A DNA stretch of 64,000 nt from Chondrilla cf. caribensis (taxonomy: Eukaryota > Porifera > Demospongiae > Chondrillida > Chondrillidae): positions 1,952,047 through 2,016,046 of the forward strand of contig OZ026561.1 in the NCBI GenBank assembly GCA_964020155.1, given 5' to 3'. Shown piece after piece: positions 25,618 through 35,160 of this stretch. How positions within the stretch are numbered: the first letter of the stretch is position 1; each line of letters begins with the position of its first letter. A program made the translations under genes and the position numbers. The notes under the pieces were generated by a model. The model was not told the origin of the DNA. It did no database searches and saw only the letters and a list, made by a program, of their open reading frames with translations.

Positions 25618-26350
25618 GTGTATTATAAGAATCAAATTAAACACTGTAGTTGCCCTCCAGCTCCTGTGAATGGTCTCATAACTAACTGCAGTAGTAAACC
25701 CAAAGTTGGCTTCCATATTTCGTATAAGTGCGAAGAAGAGTACATAATGCAAGGAAATAGCAGTAGGGAGTGCCAGCTAGGTGGAATCTGGACTGGAACT
25801 GATCTACAGTGCAGTTATGCTCTTATATATATCACAGAATCATTCTGAATGTTCTTGATTAAAATTGTAATTTGCAAATATTATCGTTAAATTATTTTTG
25901 TTAATATACAGAATGGTAGAAAATGCACTTTCTAAACACCACTTTAGAGCACACACCAGGCCCCAATAATGTATCTACAATACAAGTAGCTCAAACCCTA
26001 AGCTATCATGTTCTCATTGTACAATGAAATGAATCAATTGCAATTTTATTTTTTACAGAATCTGAAGCCAACCCACTAGCTCTCCAATCTCAAAACACAG
26101 CTCTTTCCATTGTCTTTGGTATATTCTTTGTCTTTACTCTCCTCATTGTGGTTGGTATAATAGTGGCTATTATTGCATGGTTTGTGAGGAGGTGCACCAA
26201 AAAGCTCAGAGTGGATCAGAGCCCATCAACTTATCATCACTCCAAAAAGCAGGTGAAAACTGCTACCAGAAGGTGGATGGTCTCAATCTTAACCAAGAAA
26301 ATGCATCTCTTCCTGGAAATGACGAATCTTGCATTGTTAGTAATCTTTAA
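25618..26350 (+). pseudogene. 3' remnant of a fifth CCP receptor (last CCP plus transmembrane exon)
   Basis: A CCP exon ending at 25813 matches the last CCP of genes A-C and keeps all six cysteines ([11 protein letters not shown]...TDLQC). The next exon, 26059-26350, encodes a stalk, a membrane helix (IVFGIFFVFTLLIVVGIIVA...) and an RR stop-transfer. Defects: the bases between a plausible acceptor and the first Cys are extended by about 22 relative to the paralogues and give an in-frame stop in phase 1, and one base is missing just after the helix (near 26200). In the shifted frame the paralogous tail resumes, including CYQKVD, and ends at TAA 26348-26350. No upstream CCP exons or signal exon were found. 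It is most likely a decayed gene copy; an assembly error could explain the single-base loss but not the missing exons. Confidence 0.75.
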
Positions 26351-27206
26351 GCTCCACTCTTCAATATATTGAAGTGGTGATAGTCTGGAATAGATAAAAC
26401 CTGGTACATTGTACTAGTTAAGCAAGTAGTAAGGACTCATTATTGTAGTTGAAGTTATGTAACAATTAATATGATATTAACACCAATAATTGTATGAAAA
26501 AATTATAAGCTCAAGCTTGAAAAGTGTAAATTGTATTATTGAATTATAGTTATACCCTTTTGCATGACAAATTAACCTTTATTGGAATGCTAGGTAATAG
26601 ACACAAGTCATTCGGTAAAAGTTCACATTGCCTGTACTCAACAGAGAATTTAAGAGAGATGATACCTATTAAATGTAAATATCAATGTATACTGATGTAT
26701 ACAATATTTTAGCTGACAATTACTACACTATAGCAATTTTTCTCTTAATACACTTTATTTTATTGTTGAAATTATCCAATATTGTGAAAAATACACCAAA
26801 GAACTACATTACTTCATACCCTTTAGGCTTACATACCCTGTGGTTGGGAGGCCCTAAACACTGTATGTATCTAGTTATGACAACAAACAGTGATGTGTCA
26901 TTATACTCTGTGGACAGGTATGGTGAGCACGCAACTGATTTGACCACCACCTCATGTACACTAAACTGCACATTCATTGTTCAATATTAATTACGTACGG
27001 ATAATGGGCGCCATGCTGAAGAATCTTTGTTAGGCAGTTCATAGCCAGTTGAGGGAGGTGCTATGATGAAATCCATTATAATATGAGGAACAAAAAAATT
27101 GCTAAGCTTTGTCATTCACTTTTACCAGTGGATATATAGCATTATTTCCTATTTTCTCTATCAATTCATTTTTTCCTTATTGCAATAATATCATCCTTTT
27201 ATGGCT

Positions 27207-27245
<39 letters not shown>

Positions 27246-28720
27246 GGCATATAATAATGTCCTAATTGCAGTTAAGTTAGACAAACAGCATAACCTTAAT
27301 TTTATTATTATAATAATATTACATGGTCAGTTAACTGAGGTTACCACCAATAAACATGTTGTTCAATAATGTATGGTTTATAATATAGAGGTATAGGTGA
27401 TGTTGCCTACACATGATGTTGATGTTGGATATTGAATTAGAATACTTGTATGTATGTGAGAGTGAATTTGCAACGCACAAAAAATAGTCCAATTGACACC
27501 GTAGTGTGTACTATAAAATTATTGTAAGCAACCTTTATTCAGATATTAATGACAATTATAATATAATTTGTATTGGACCCTTTTGACAAATCTCACAATA
27601 GTATGCAAGTAGTATGTACAATAGTATACCAAAGTATGGAATTGATGTCAAGAGGAAACTTCTGTCATAACCTTCATTCTCTGCACAATGTAAATTTAAT
27701 GCATTCATGATTTGGCTATATAATATATTAAATAATATGTCAATTGAATATATAATTGAAAGTTGTGACAAGGTGGGTATGTATTATTGATATAGATTTA
27801 TTTTATTGATGGACCTGTTCGTAGCTGTGTAAATGAATCATGGTTAAATGAGCACATTTTATTCCCATAATTTGGTCAAATCTCTCGTGTGGAACCAAAA
27901 TCCATCCACAGATATTAATCAGGTATATAAAGTCTGATTTAAAAATTCTAAGTTTTATATACGATATATATGAAGTGAAATCTGGTCTGTTATCATGGAC
28001 ATTACATGCAGCGTAATGTGATTTCGAATTTGTATACAAAGCCATATAATGATTAAAAAACCACATCCCCACGTTATTAAATTATTAGCATGCAAAGCGA
28101 AAGATGAGTTGTTACCATGAAAACTACAGGTAATATATAATTAAAATTGTACATAATCCATAAAGCCATATTTGTAACAAAGCAATGCATATAACCATTT
28201 ATAATCGGAAATAAATTAAATCAGTTTTTAATTGTTTCTTGTATTATAATATAACCTGCCTCCTGGTTTCTAGCTTTCCACACAGTCTATCATGCACTTT
28301 TCCTTCTATTCCCATCCAGATATTATTATTATGAAAAAGGCAATAAAAGAACCTCAGAGTGTACCTAATGCTATGGGTCTGGAGGTCATTTGCAGAGCTA
28401 CCAAGTCTTCCTTAAGTTACCTCTGGTCAAAAATGTATGTATCAGCTGGTTGTGCCCCTCTGCCGATCTTCTACCTGATAGATTTATCACACAGCCTTAT
28501 ATCTAAACCCAAGCTTGTTAGCACATCACAATAAATATATATTATATATATTATCCTAAGTGTCCCACGCTTACTAAACATATTTCCAAGTATAAATATG
28601 TCTAATATACACTAGTTGTCTCGAAGTTTGAGCTACATGTACTAAATTTTATAGCTTTTGTTGTTCATTTGAGAAAATATCAAATACATTCTTCGTAATC
28701 AAATACACACAAGATGGCGG
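26351..28720. other. Spacer without recognisable genes
   Basis: AT-rich sequence. The open frames here (for example 28292-28534, 80 codons) match nothing I recognise and lack supporting features. A TG microsatellite lies inside. The last ~30 bases before 28721 turn CpG-rich and probably belong to the 5' end of the retroelement. Confidence 0.6.
27208..27242. repeat. (TG)n microsatellite
   Basis: About seventeen uninterrupted TG units in non-coding sequence. Confidence 0.9.
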
Positions 28721-31700
28721 ATGGCGGCTAGTATGCGCTCTCAATCGCGCTCCCAATCAAGATGTTGCCCATGCATGAAGAACGGTCGTTGCATAAGATG
28801 CCAATGTGTGAAGAAAGGCTTACCCTGTGTCGATTGTTGGCCTTCTTTATCAAATCCGGTTAAATGTGAAAATTCAAGCGGCTTGACAGCTGAAGATACG
28901 CCAACGGCCCGGCGCCCAATTCATCTTCATCCCCATTCAATTCCAAGTCCATCCGTTTCTAGTGTTCACGATGATTGTATTCCTGATTTGCCTACCTCTA
29001 ACGTTCATCCAGAGCCGACTCGTAACGACCAAAGTTCTGCCAATCTCGATCACCTCTCCAGGTGCATGAGCCATCGTAGGAAAATTCTGAAAAGAATTCC
29101 ACGGCTCTCGCGCATATCCACAGCTAGAAAATTGGCTACGATAATCGAGCAGGTGATTTCCCGCAATGATATCCCCTCCTGGTCGAGACTTTTTCAGTTT
29201 CCTAAGAGATGCCTATTCACCCCCCAAAGAGGAGGCAAAAGATGGAACTTAGCATCCCTAGTCAACAAACAGGTATCACAGGAATCTGACATCTCGAAGC
29301 AACCTTCTGGTCTTAATGGGGGTTGTGGTCCTAGGCCGAAAAAAAACCCACGAAATCCCATTGACACCCTCTCTGCGAGGGTGTCCAGTAAACTGGAGAA
29401 AGGAGACTACCGAGGAGCTGTGAGATTAATTTGCAGTGAGGACATGTTTGCAGATCATTCAGACTCCACTTTAGAGGCTCTGAGACAGAAACATCCACCA
29501 CAAAACCCCGACTCCTCCATACCTGACCTTTCCATCAATGATCCTCTACCATTTCCCATAGATGCAGCTCTTATCAGGAAGACCATCTCCTCATTCCCTA
29601 ATGGCTCAGGTGGAGGTCCAGATGGCCTCCTGCCACAACATTTGAAGGACATTACAGGCCCTTCAGCCGGAGATGGTGGTGTGTTCCTTCTAAAGGCGTT
29701 GACAGCATTGGTCACACTTGTTCTGGAAGGCAGAACCCCAGAAGCAATTCGCCCCCTCTTTTTTGGTGCCTCACTTACCGCCCTCAAGAAAAAGAATGGT
29801 GGTATCCGCCCAATAGCCGTGGGATGCACAATCAGAAGACTAGCTTCCAAATGCGCTTGTCTCCATGCTCTCAACTCCATCCCACAACTGCTATCCCCGT
29901 ACCAAATGGGCTTCGGTATCTCAGGAGGAGCAGAAGCAGCGGTCCATGCTGGTAGGGTCTATCTCAACAATCTTTCGTCACAAAAAGCCATCGTTAAAGT
30001 AGATTTCGAGAATGCTTTTAACAGTATCAGACGAGATAAAGTCCTTCTGGCTGTCAGTAAGTTCATTCCTGATCTGTTACCCTTCGCTCACTCTGCTTAT
30101 TCCACCAATTCAATCCTCTGGTGGGATGATGTTCAGATTGCCTCATCCGAGGGCATCCAACAGGGAGATCCTATTGGTCCTTTGTTGTTTTGCCTAACCA
30201 TCCATGACCTTGTGCTAAGCCTGGCCTCTCAATTCAAGGTTTTCTATCTGGATGATGGAACAATCGGTGGTAACCTCGAAGATATCTCTGCAGATTTGAA
30301 CCGCATCAAAACACAAGGACGAGATCTAGGCTTACGCCTGAATGTGAACAAGTCAGAGTTGATTTCTAATGACCACCCTGCAGCAGCGAGATTGCTATCT
30401 TCCTACCCTGGTTTGCAGTTGGTACCCTCGGAGCATGCAACACTTTTGGGATCCCCATTGGGAGCTAGTGCAATGGCCACAGTTTTAGATTCCCAGATAC
30501 AGCAGTTGAAACTGTCTGGGGAACGTCTGCATCACCTTCAGTCACACGACGCCCTTACCATTTTGCGTCACTCCCTTGCCTTACCATCACTCCTACATGT
30601 CCTACGCACATCTCCAGCATTCTCATCACCACTCCTACCTGTCTGGGATAACTTAATGCTCTCCATCTTCTCCACCGTTACCAATATAGAATTCCACCCT
30701 GGAGACCCTGCCTGGCTTCAAGCAACCCTCCCAGTCGGATCTGGGGGTCTCGGCATTCGGAGCGCTTGTCATCTTGCACCTTCCGCCTTTTTGGCATCCG
30801 CTGATGGAGCCTCCTCACTGATGCTTGAGCTTTTGCCAGCAGACCTATCCACCGTACCATACACGGAAAGGATTTCTGCCTTGTCTGCCTGGAGACATGA
30901 CTTACCACCTGAGACAGCGGTACCCGCTGCACCCAGCAATCAAAAGGCCTGGGATAGACCAAAGATCGACTGTTTGTTTGATAGCATCCTCGCATTGAGT
31001 AGCGATAAGGAATCTCGAGCCAGACTAATAGCTGCCAACACTGCAGAATCTGGGGCATGGTTCAACGCTCCACCGGTTACCTCCCTGGGTCTTAGAATGA
31101 CTGATGATGCCATCCGAATTGCTGTAGGACTAAGAGTAGGGGCTTCTATTGGTCAACCTCACCAATGTGCGCAATGTGGCAAGGAGGTGGACCAGTTTGC
31201 CAGACACGGTCTCAGTTGTAGGTTCAGTCAAGGAAGGTTTTCGCGCCATAATGCTGTGAATAACATCATCCATCATGCCCTTGCTACTGCAAGAATCCCA
31301 TCGCGGCTCGAACCCTCTGGTCTTCACCGGGCAGATGGGAAGCGCCCTGATGGAATGACCTTCGTCCCCTGGAAACAGGGCAAGTATTTAGTATGGGATG
31401 CCACATGTGTAGACACGTTTTGTCAATCTCACTGCCCAAGAGCCGTCACAGAACCAGGAGGTGCTGCTGCCCATGTGAAGAGGAGAAAATCAAGAAGTAC
31501 GCCCATCTCGACAGCATCTACGTCTTCCAGCCGGTTGCCATAGAGACATGTGGCTCCATAGGTCCTGTTTCCAAGCCTTTCTTGAGGGATCTTGCCAGGC
31601 GGATCAAGATGGTGTCTGGGGAGCCAAAATCATTTGGATTCCTCATGCAGAGGATATCCGTAGCAATCCAGATTGGAAATGCTACATCCGTGCTAGGAAC

Positions 31701-31746
31701 CCTACCAGTGGTAGACAGTGATCATGATTACTGTCCCCTTGATTAA
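28690..31746 (+). mobile_element. Non-LTR retrotransposon copy, frameshifted near the 3' end
   Basis: The element comprises the 940-codon frame plus its continuation in another frame, about 31475-31746. That continuation carries the usual C-terminal part of this protein family (HLDSIYVFQPVAIET ... FLRDLARRI ... FLMQRISVAIQ) and ends at TAA 31744-31746. A small indel therefore separates the last ~85 codons from the rest; otherwise the copy is intact, so the insertion is recent or the shift is a sequencing error. No long terminal repeats were seen. The 3' side runs into ATT-rich simple sequence (31750-31850), a common kind of non-LTR tail. Target duplications could not be fixed by eye and the 5' edge is approximate. 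Confidence 0.75.
28721..31543 (+). CDS. Retrotransposon polyprotein: Cys-rich N-terminus, reverse transcriptase, R2-type endonuclease signature
   Basis: One open frame of 940 codons without introns, clearly richer in GC and CpG than its surroundings. Residues 15-39 form a dense cysteine cluster (CCxC...CxxCxC...CxxC) that may bind nucleic acid. Reverse-transcriptase motifs follow: GGIRPIAVG before motif A, VDFENAFNS with the motif A Asp at 428, QGDPIGPLLF (motif B), FYLDDG with the catalytic Asp pair at 511-512, and LLGSPLG (motif E). Near the C-terminus a CxxC-x9-H-x3-C knuckle (from Cys816) is followed by RPD (875-877) and a second acidic residue at 893. This is the layout of the restriction-like endonuclease of R2/NeSL-type non-LTR retrotransposons. 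The ATG at 28721 is the first usable one; an ATG eight bases upstream meets a stop after five codons. The frame is cut short by a shift near 31470-31490. Its role is target-primed self-copying, not host biology. Confidence 0.85.
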   Translation: MAASMRSQSRSQSRCCPCMKNGRCIRCQCVKKGLPCVDCWPSLSNPVKCENSSGLTAEDTPTARRPIHLHPHSIPSPSVSSVHDDCIPDLPTSNVHPEPTRNDQSSANLDHLSRCMSHRRKILKRIPRLSRISTARKLATIIEQVISRNDIPSWSRLFQFPKRCLFTPQRGGKRWNLASLVNKQVSQESDISKQPSGLNGGCGPRPKKNPRNPIDTLSARVSSKLEKGDYRGAVRLICSEDMFADHSDSTLEALRQKHPPQNPDSSIPDLSINDPLPFPIDAALIRKTISSFPNGSGGGPDGLLPQHLKDITGPSAGDGGVFLLKALTALVTLVLEGRTPEAIRPLFFGASLTALKKKNGGIRPIAVGCTIRRLASKCACLHALNSIPQLLSPYQMGFGISGGAEAAVHAGRVYLNNLSSQKAIVKVDFENAFNSIRRDKVLLAVSKFIPDLLPFAHSAYSTNSILWWDDVQIASSEGIQQGDPIGPLLFCLTIHDLVLSLASQFKVFYLDDGTIGGNLEDISADLNRIKTQGRDLGLRLNVNKSELISNDHPAAARLLSSYPGLQLVPSEHATLLGSPLGASAMATVLDSQIQQLKLSGERLHHLQSHDALTILRHSLALPSLLHVLRTSPAFSSPLLPVWDNLMLSIFSTVTNIEFHPGDPAWLQATLPVGSGGLGIRSACHLAPSAFLASADGASSLMLELLPADLSTVPYTERISALSAWRHDLPPETAVPAAPSNQKAWDRPKIDCLFDSILALSSDKESRARLIAANTAESGAWFNAPPVTSLGLRMTDDAIRIAVGLRVGASIGQPHQCAQCGKEVDQFARHGLSCRFSQGRFSRHNAVNNIIHHALATARIPSRLEPSGLHRADGKRPDGMTFVPWKQGKYLVWDATCVDTFCQSHCPRAVTEPGGAAAHVKRRKSRSTPISTASTSSSRLP

Positions 31747-32225
31747 TTATATTTATTCTCATTATTATTATTGTTATTATTATTATTAGCAATACATCAT
31801 AATTGTTATTATTATTATTGTCATTATTATTCTATCATTGTTTATTCAGTTAAGTACCTGTAATTTTACACTCATCTACTTTCATTATAATAACATAATA
31901 TATTATTATATAATAACAACAACAACAGTAATAATAATAACTACAATAATTACGTAGTGTGTTCACATGAGTAGACATGTTAGTTTTGTTCTTTGCCTTG
32001 AATACAATGGGAAATACATTCTTAGTAATTGTAAATAGCATGATATGCTAATGAAAATAAAATTATTATAATGTATTTATGGAATATTGTATAATTTTTC
32101 TGTTCTCTTGATTAGTTACTTACTGAATTTTAAAAGGAATATATTATATGAATTCTTATTCAATTCGACTACAGATTTACATGTCCATCAATTTCAATAA
32201 TTATTTCATCCCATTTGATTGGCAG
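31747..32225. other. AT-rich low-complexity spacer
   Basis: Mostly ATT/TTA simple sequence downstream of the retroelement, then ordinary AT-rich sequence ending in an acceptor-like TTGGCAG at 32219-32225 before the relic CCP exon. No gene seen. Confidence 0.7.
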
Positions 32226-32664
32226 ATGTATGTTTATGTCCATCATCTCCTGTAAATGGATTTACTTATAGCTGCAATGTGACTGAAGTTCTTGGAGGCA
32301 ATGTTGAATACTCTTGTATAAATGGATGCTACTTGGTAAGTACTAACACAAGAACATGTCAAACTGTGGCTATTGGACAGGAAGTGCCCCAACCTGTGAA
32401 GCAGGTATACAGCTTATATTCCATCGTCCCAGTAATCTCCATAATCAGCTGGCACTTGTTTCCATGTGTACACCCATAGAAACATCTTGTTCCTGTCCTC
32501 CTGCTCCAACCAATGGATCAAGGAACTGTAGTGGAAGCAATAAAGTAGCGGATGTAGCCTTTTGTATTACGAGTGTAACAGTGGATATCATGTTGTTGGT
32601 GATGAGTACAGAAAGTGTCATCCTAGTGGGAATTGGACTGGAAGCAATCCAGTTTGCATGAAAG
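32226..32664 (+). pseudogene. Two-exon CCP relic related to gene D
   Basis: Exon 32226-32404 matches the gene D exon at 59579-59758 (VCLCPSSPVNG...), and exon 32480-32664 matches the adjacent gene D exon at 59830-60015 ([16 protein letters not shown]...). They have the same order, splice sites and phase, with a 75-base intron between. Each has lost one base relative to its paralogue. In the first the loss falls in a G run after TRTCQT, in the second around codon 25, so both are out of frame and lengths are 179 and 185 instead of multiples of three. No further exons lie on either side. The pair is a relic of a gene D-like receptor, stranded between two retroelements. Confidence 0.8.
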
Positions 32665-32864
32665 GTAAGAAAACAATGGTTTCTGTTACTTCTACACATA
32701 TTCGCTTATTTTAAAATGTCTCAATTCAGTATTGATAAATTAAAGGTGAAATAATCAAATTATGCTTGAATACATTATGGGTTTACTGTTATGATCTTGG
32801 CATGAGGAAAATTTTTGAGTTATTGAGGTTTAAAACACAAAATATCTTGTCTTGATCCTGAATT

Positions 32865-35160
32865 ACCCCTGGGTAGCCAGAGTAATGTCTGTGAGGATGA
32901 TAATGTTCCTTTTGGCACTACGAGTGCCTCTCATTGCTGTAATGCTCTGGCGAAGGAGGGCAAAAGATACTCTGCATCTCATCCATGCCATTACTGAGTG
33001 ATAACTTGTTCTCCTCTTTTCAGTGGTCATACTACTCAGTCTCTTGAAGAACGTAGTACACTCTCTTGCCATACCGCCCATTGCAGCCAACACTAGTGGA
33101 GTAAATGCTCCTTGTTCCACGTCCAATCCGCTTCTTGTCCAGCTCGTGCTGTTGATAAAGATTGCCTAGGGGTCTTTCTTGGTAGGATGGGACATTAGGG
33201 TAAAAAAACCTTACAACAAAGAATGCTTCCTGTCCTGCCCTCCAAAATCCCTGTGCATGCACATCCAATCGGGCTTCATTTTCTGTGTTGGATGATGCAC
33301 GATCAAAATGTTCTCCGCTGAGTGGTTGGAGGTGAGGTTTGATACTTGTGTTTGGACAGACTTCCTGGAGAAAACACTTACTAGATGGCGGATCTCATTT
33401 TGTAATATTGATGGGTAGCCTCCCTTTTGGTCGTACTTGTTCTTGAGTCCAATTCAAGAGGGGCGTTGATGTCTTGAGACATTTCCATTGCAGAGAGGGG
33501 AGTTGTTATTTCACGTGAGTCCCTGTAAGACTGGTTGGAGTCACTGGAGTCACGAATTCCAAGTCCTCCCAGTCGTACTGGAAGAGCTATTAGTCATCTG
33601 TCACGTTCTGAACATTGTGGTCTGCTGGAGATGGCGGGTATAAACTTTGCTCTGATGCTCTCTTCGAGAGGTTCTAGATGGCAGCCAAAATTCGGTACCA
33701 TGCATTGTAGGAAAGACCATTTGTTTTGCTCACCATGAACAAAAGTAGCAAAGGCTGCATGTGTTTGGCTCAAGGCAATCCTGGAGAGCTGACTTCCAAC
33801 TTCACAAACTCCTCAATAAATTCCTGTGAGCCAAGGGCTGCACCAAGATGCTTTTGCCTCTGGTTGTGATGATGATATTAGTACCTTCAAAGGGCCCCTT
33901 TACAATAAGGTAAGACTTTGCTCCATTCGGATTGCATGTATATATACTTCAGACCTAGACTGTATAATTTATCCGACCATTGACGTAGTTTGCAACACTT
34001 GCCTGCTGCTGAAGCATCATCGGCAAACCATACCTGAGAGGTACCGGCACACTTATCGTGGAGTTGCCTTATCAAGGGAGTAATAGGTAAAGCATACATT
34101 GCCACACCTATAGGATCTCCTTGTGTGGTTCCCTTGATAGACTGGATTTCTCCACCACCAGTGATGAACATTGTCACAGGCTCTTGGTATGTGTTAGTAG
34201 GACCTTTGCCAGTGCAGGACAGATGAACTTCATGTTGTGTAGGACGCTTCTTTGATTTGGTGTATTGAATGCATTAGAAGAATCAGCTAGGAGGACAACT
34301 TCCATGTCTTCACTGTCAAACATCTCCCTCATATGGCATGTAAAGCTGCTTCACATCAACTCTCTTGTCCTGCACAGACTTGCAATGATCCCGCTGCCCA
34401 TGTGAAATCCTCTTTGACAATGCACATAATGGCCTTTGCAATTAATTTTCTGGAGACTTCACTGACTCCAATTGGCCAAATTCCTAGACATTTTTCAAAG
34501 GAATCAAACAACATGCAGTTATAGCACTCAATGCCTTTGGATCTATTATGCTTGTGCATAATTTCCTTGCTAGAGCTGCTAGAGCTGTACAAAGGTTGTC
34601 TGAGGCTCTGTTAAAGGCTGTGCACATTCTTTTCCATGCGTATGAATCAACCCCATCCAGCAGATGGTCCAGCAGATCCCCTACATTGGCTTACAATCTT
34701 TATGATGAGTGACACATCGATTGCTTGAAACATGCCATCAGTTGATGGTATAGCGTTGACTGTCAGTTCATGGATCTGAGTTTCTGGTGCAGGGGCTTGT
34801 CCGGATGGATATAAATGCTTCAGACCCTTTGCAACAGTAATTGATCCATGTTTTGGAGAGTATATGATGTCATTTGGCTTCAATACCACATTTGATTGTT
34901 GATCCTCAATACATTGCAAGGCTTCACGAATTTCCCTTCGCTCTCCAATACTTAAATCTTCTTGCAGTGTTTTCCTCGGAAGGGTGGTATGGACAAGATC
35001 TTAAGCGTGCCTGAATGCATCGTCCTCCTTCAAGAAGATTGGATAACAATCTCTCTTGCCATAGTGATAATCTCTTAGTTGGCTATGTGGGCTACCAATG
35101 AATGGAATTTTGTGCTGAAAGTTTATCTCTTTGCTGGGGAGTTAGAAATATTCATATTGT
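32865..35160 (-). pseudogene. Decayed reverse-transcriptase element, second family
   Basis: Read on the minus strand from 35160 down, broken frames give a protein order known from another invertebrate retroelement family. It starts with an N-terminal part (LKEDDAFRHA, then a stop), then AAGSLQVCAGQ near 34370, a motif A-like ADSSNAFN near 34285, TTQGDPIG near 34115 and VWFADDASAAGK near 34015 (catalytic Asp pair kept). A C-terminal part with LDVHAQGFW-like and AFTPLVLAAMGGM segments lies near 33230 and 33100. Several frameshifts and stops separate the pieces, so it cannot make a full enzyme. It differs in motif sequences and strand from the element at 28.7 kb. Ends are approximate. Confidence 0.75.

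Noticed and set aside
28292..28534. 80-codon open frame upstream of the retroelement
   Set aside because: No recognisable domain, no splice or promoter support, and not conserved elsewhere in the window.
31393..31746. Separate 117-codon gene after the retroelement
   Set aside because: From about 31475 it is the continuation of the retroelement protein in another frame, not an independent gene.
28690..35160. LTR retrotransposon or integrated virus between genes B and C
   Set aside because: No paired long terminal repeats, protease, integrase or envelope frames were seen; both reverse transcriptases have non-LTR-like motif sets.
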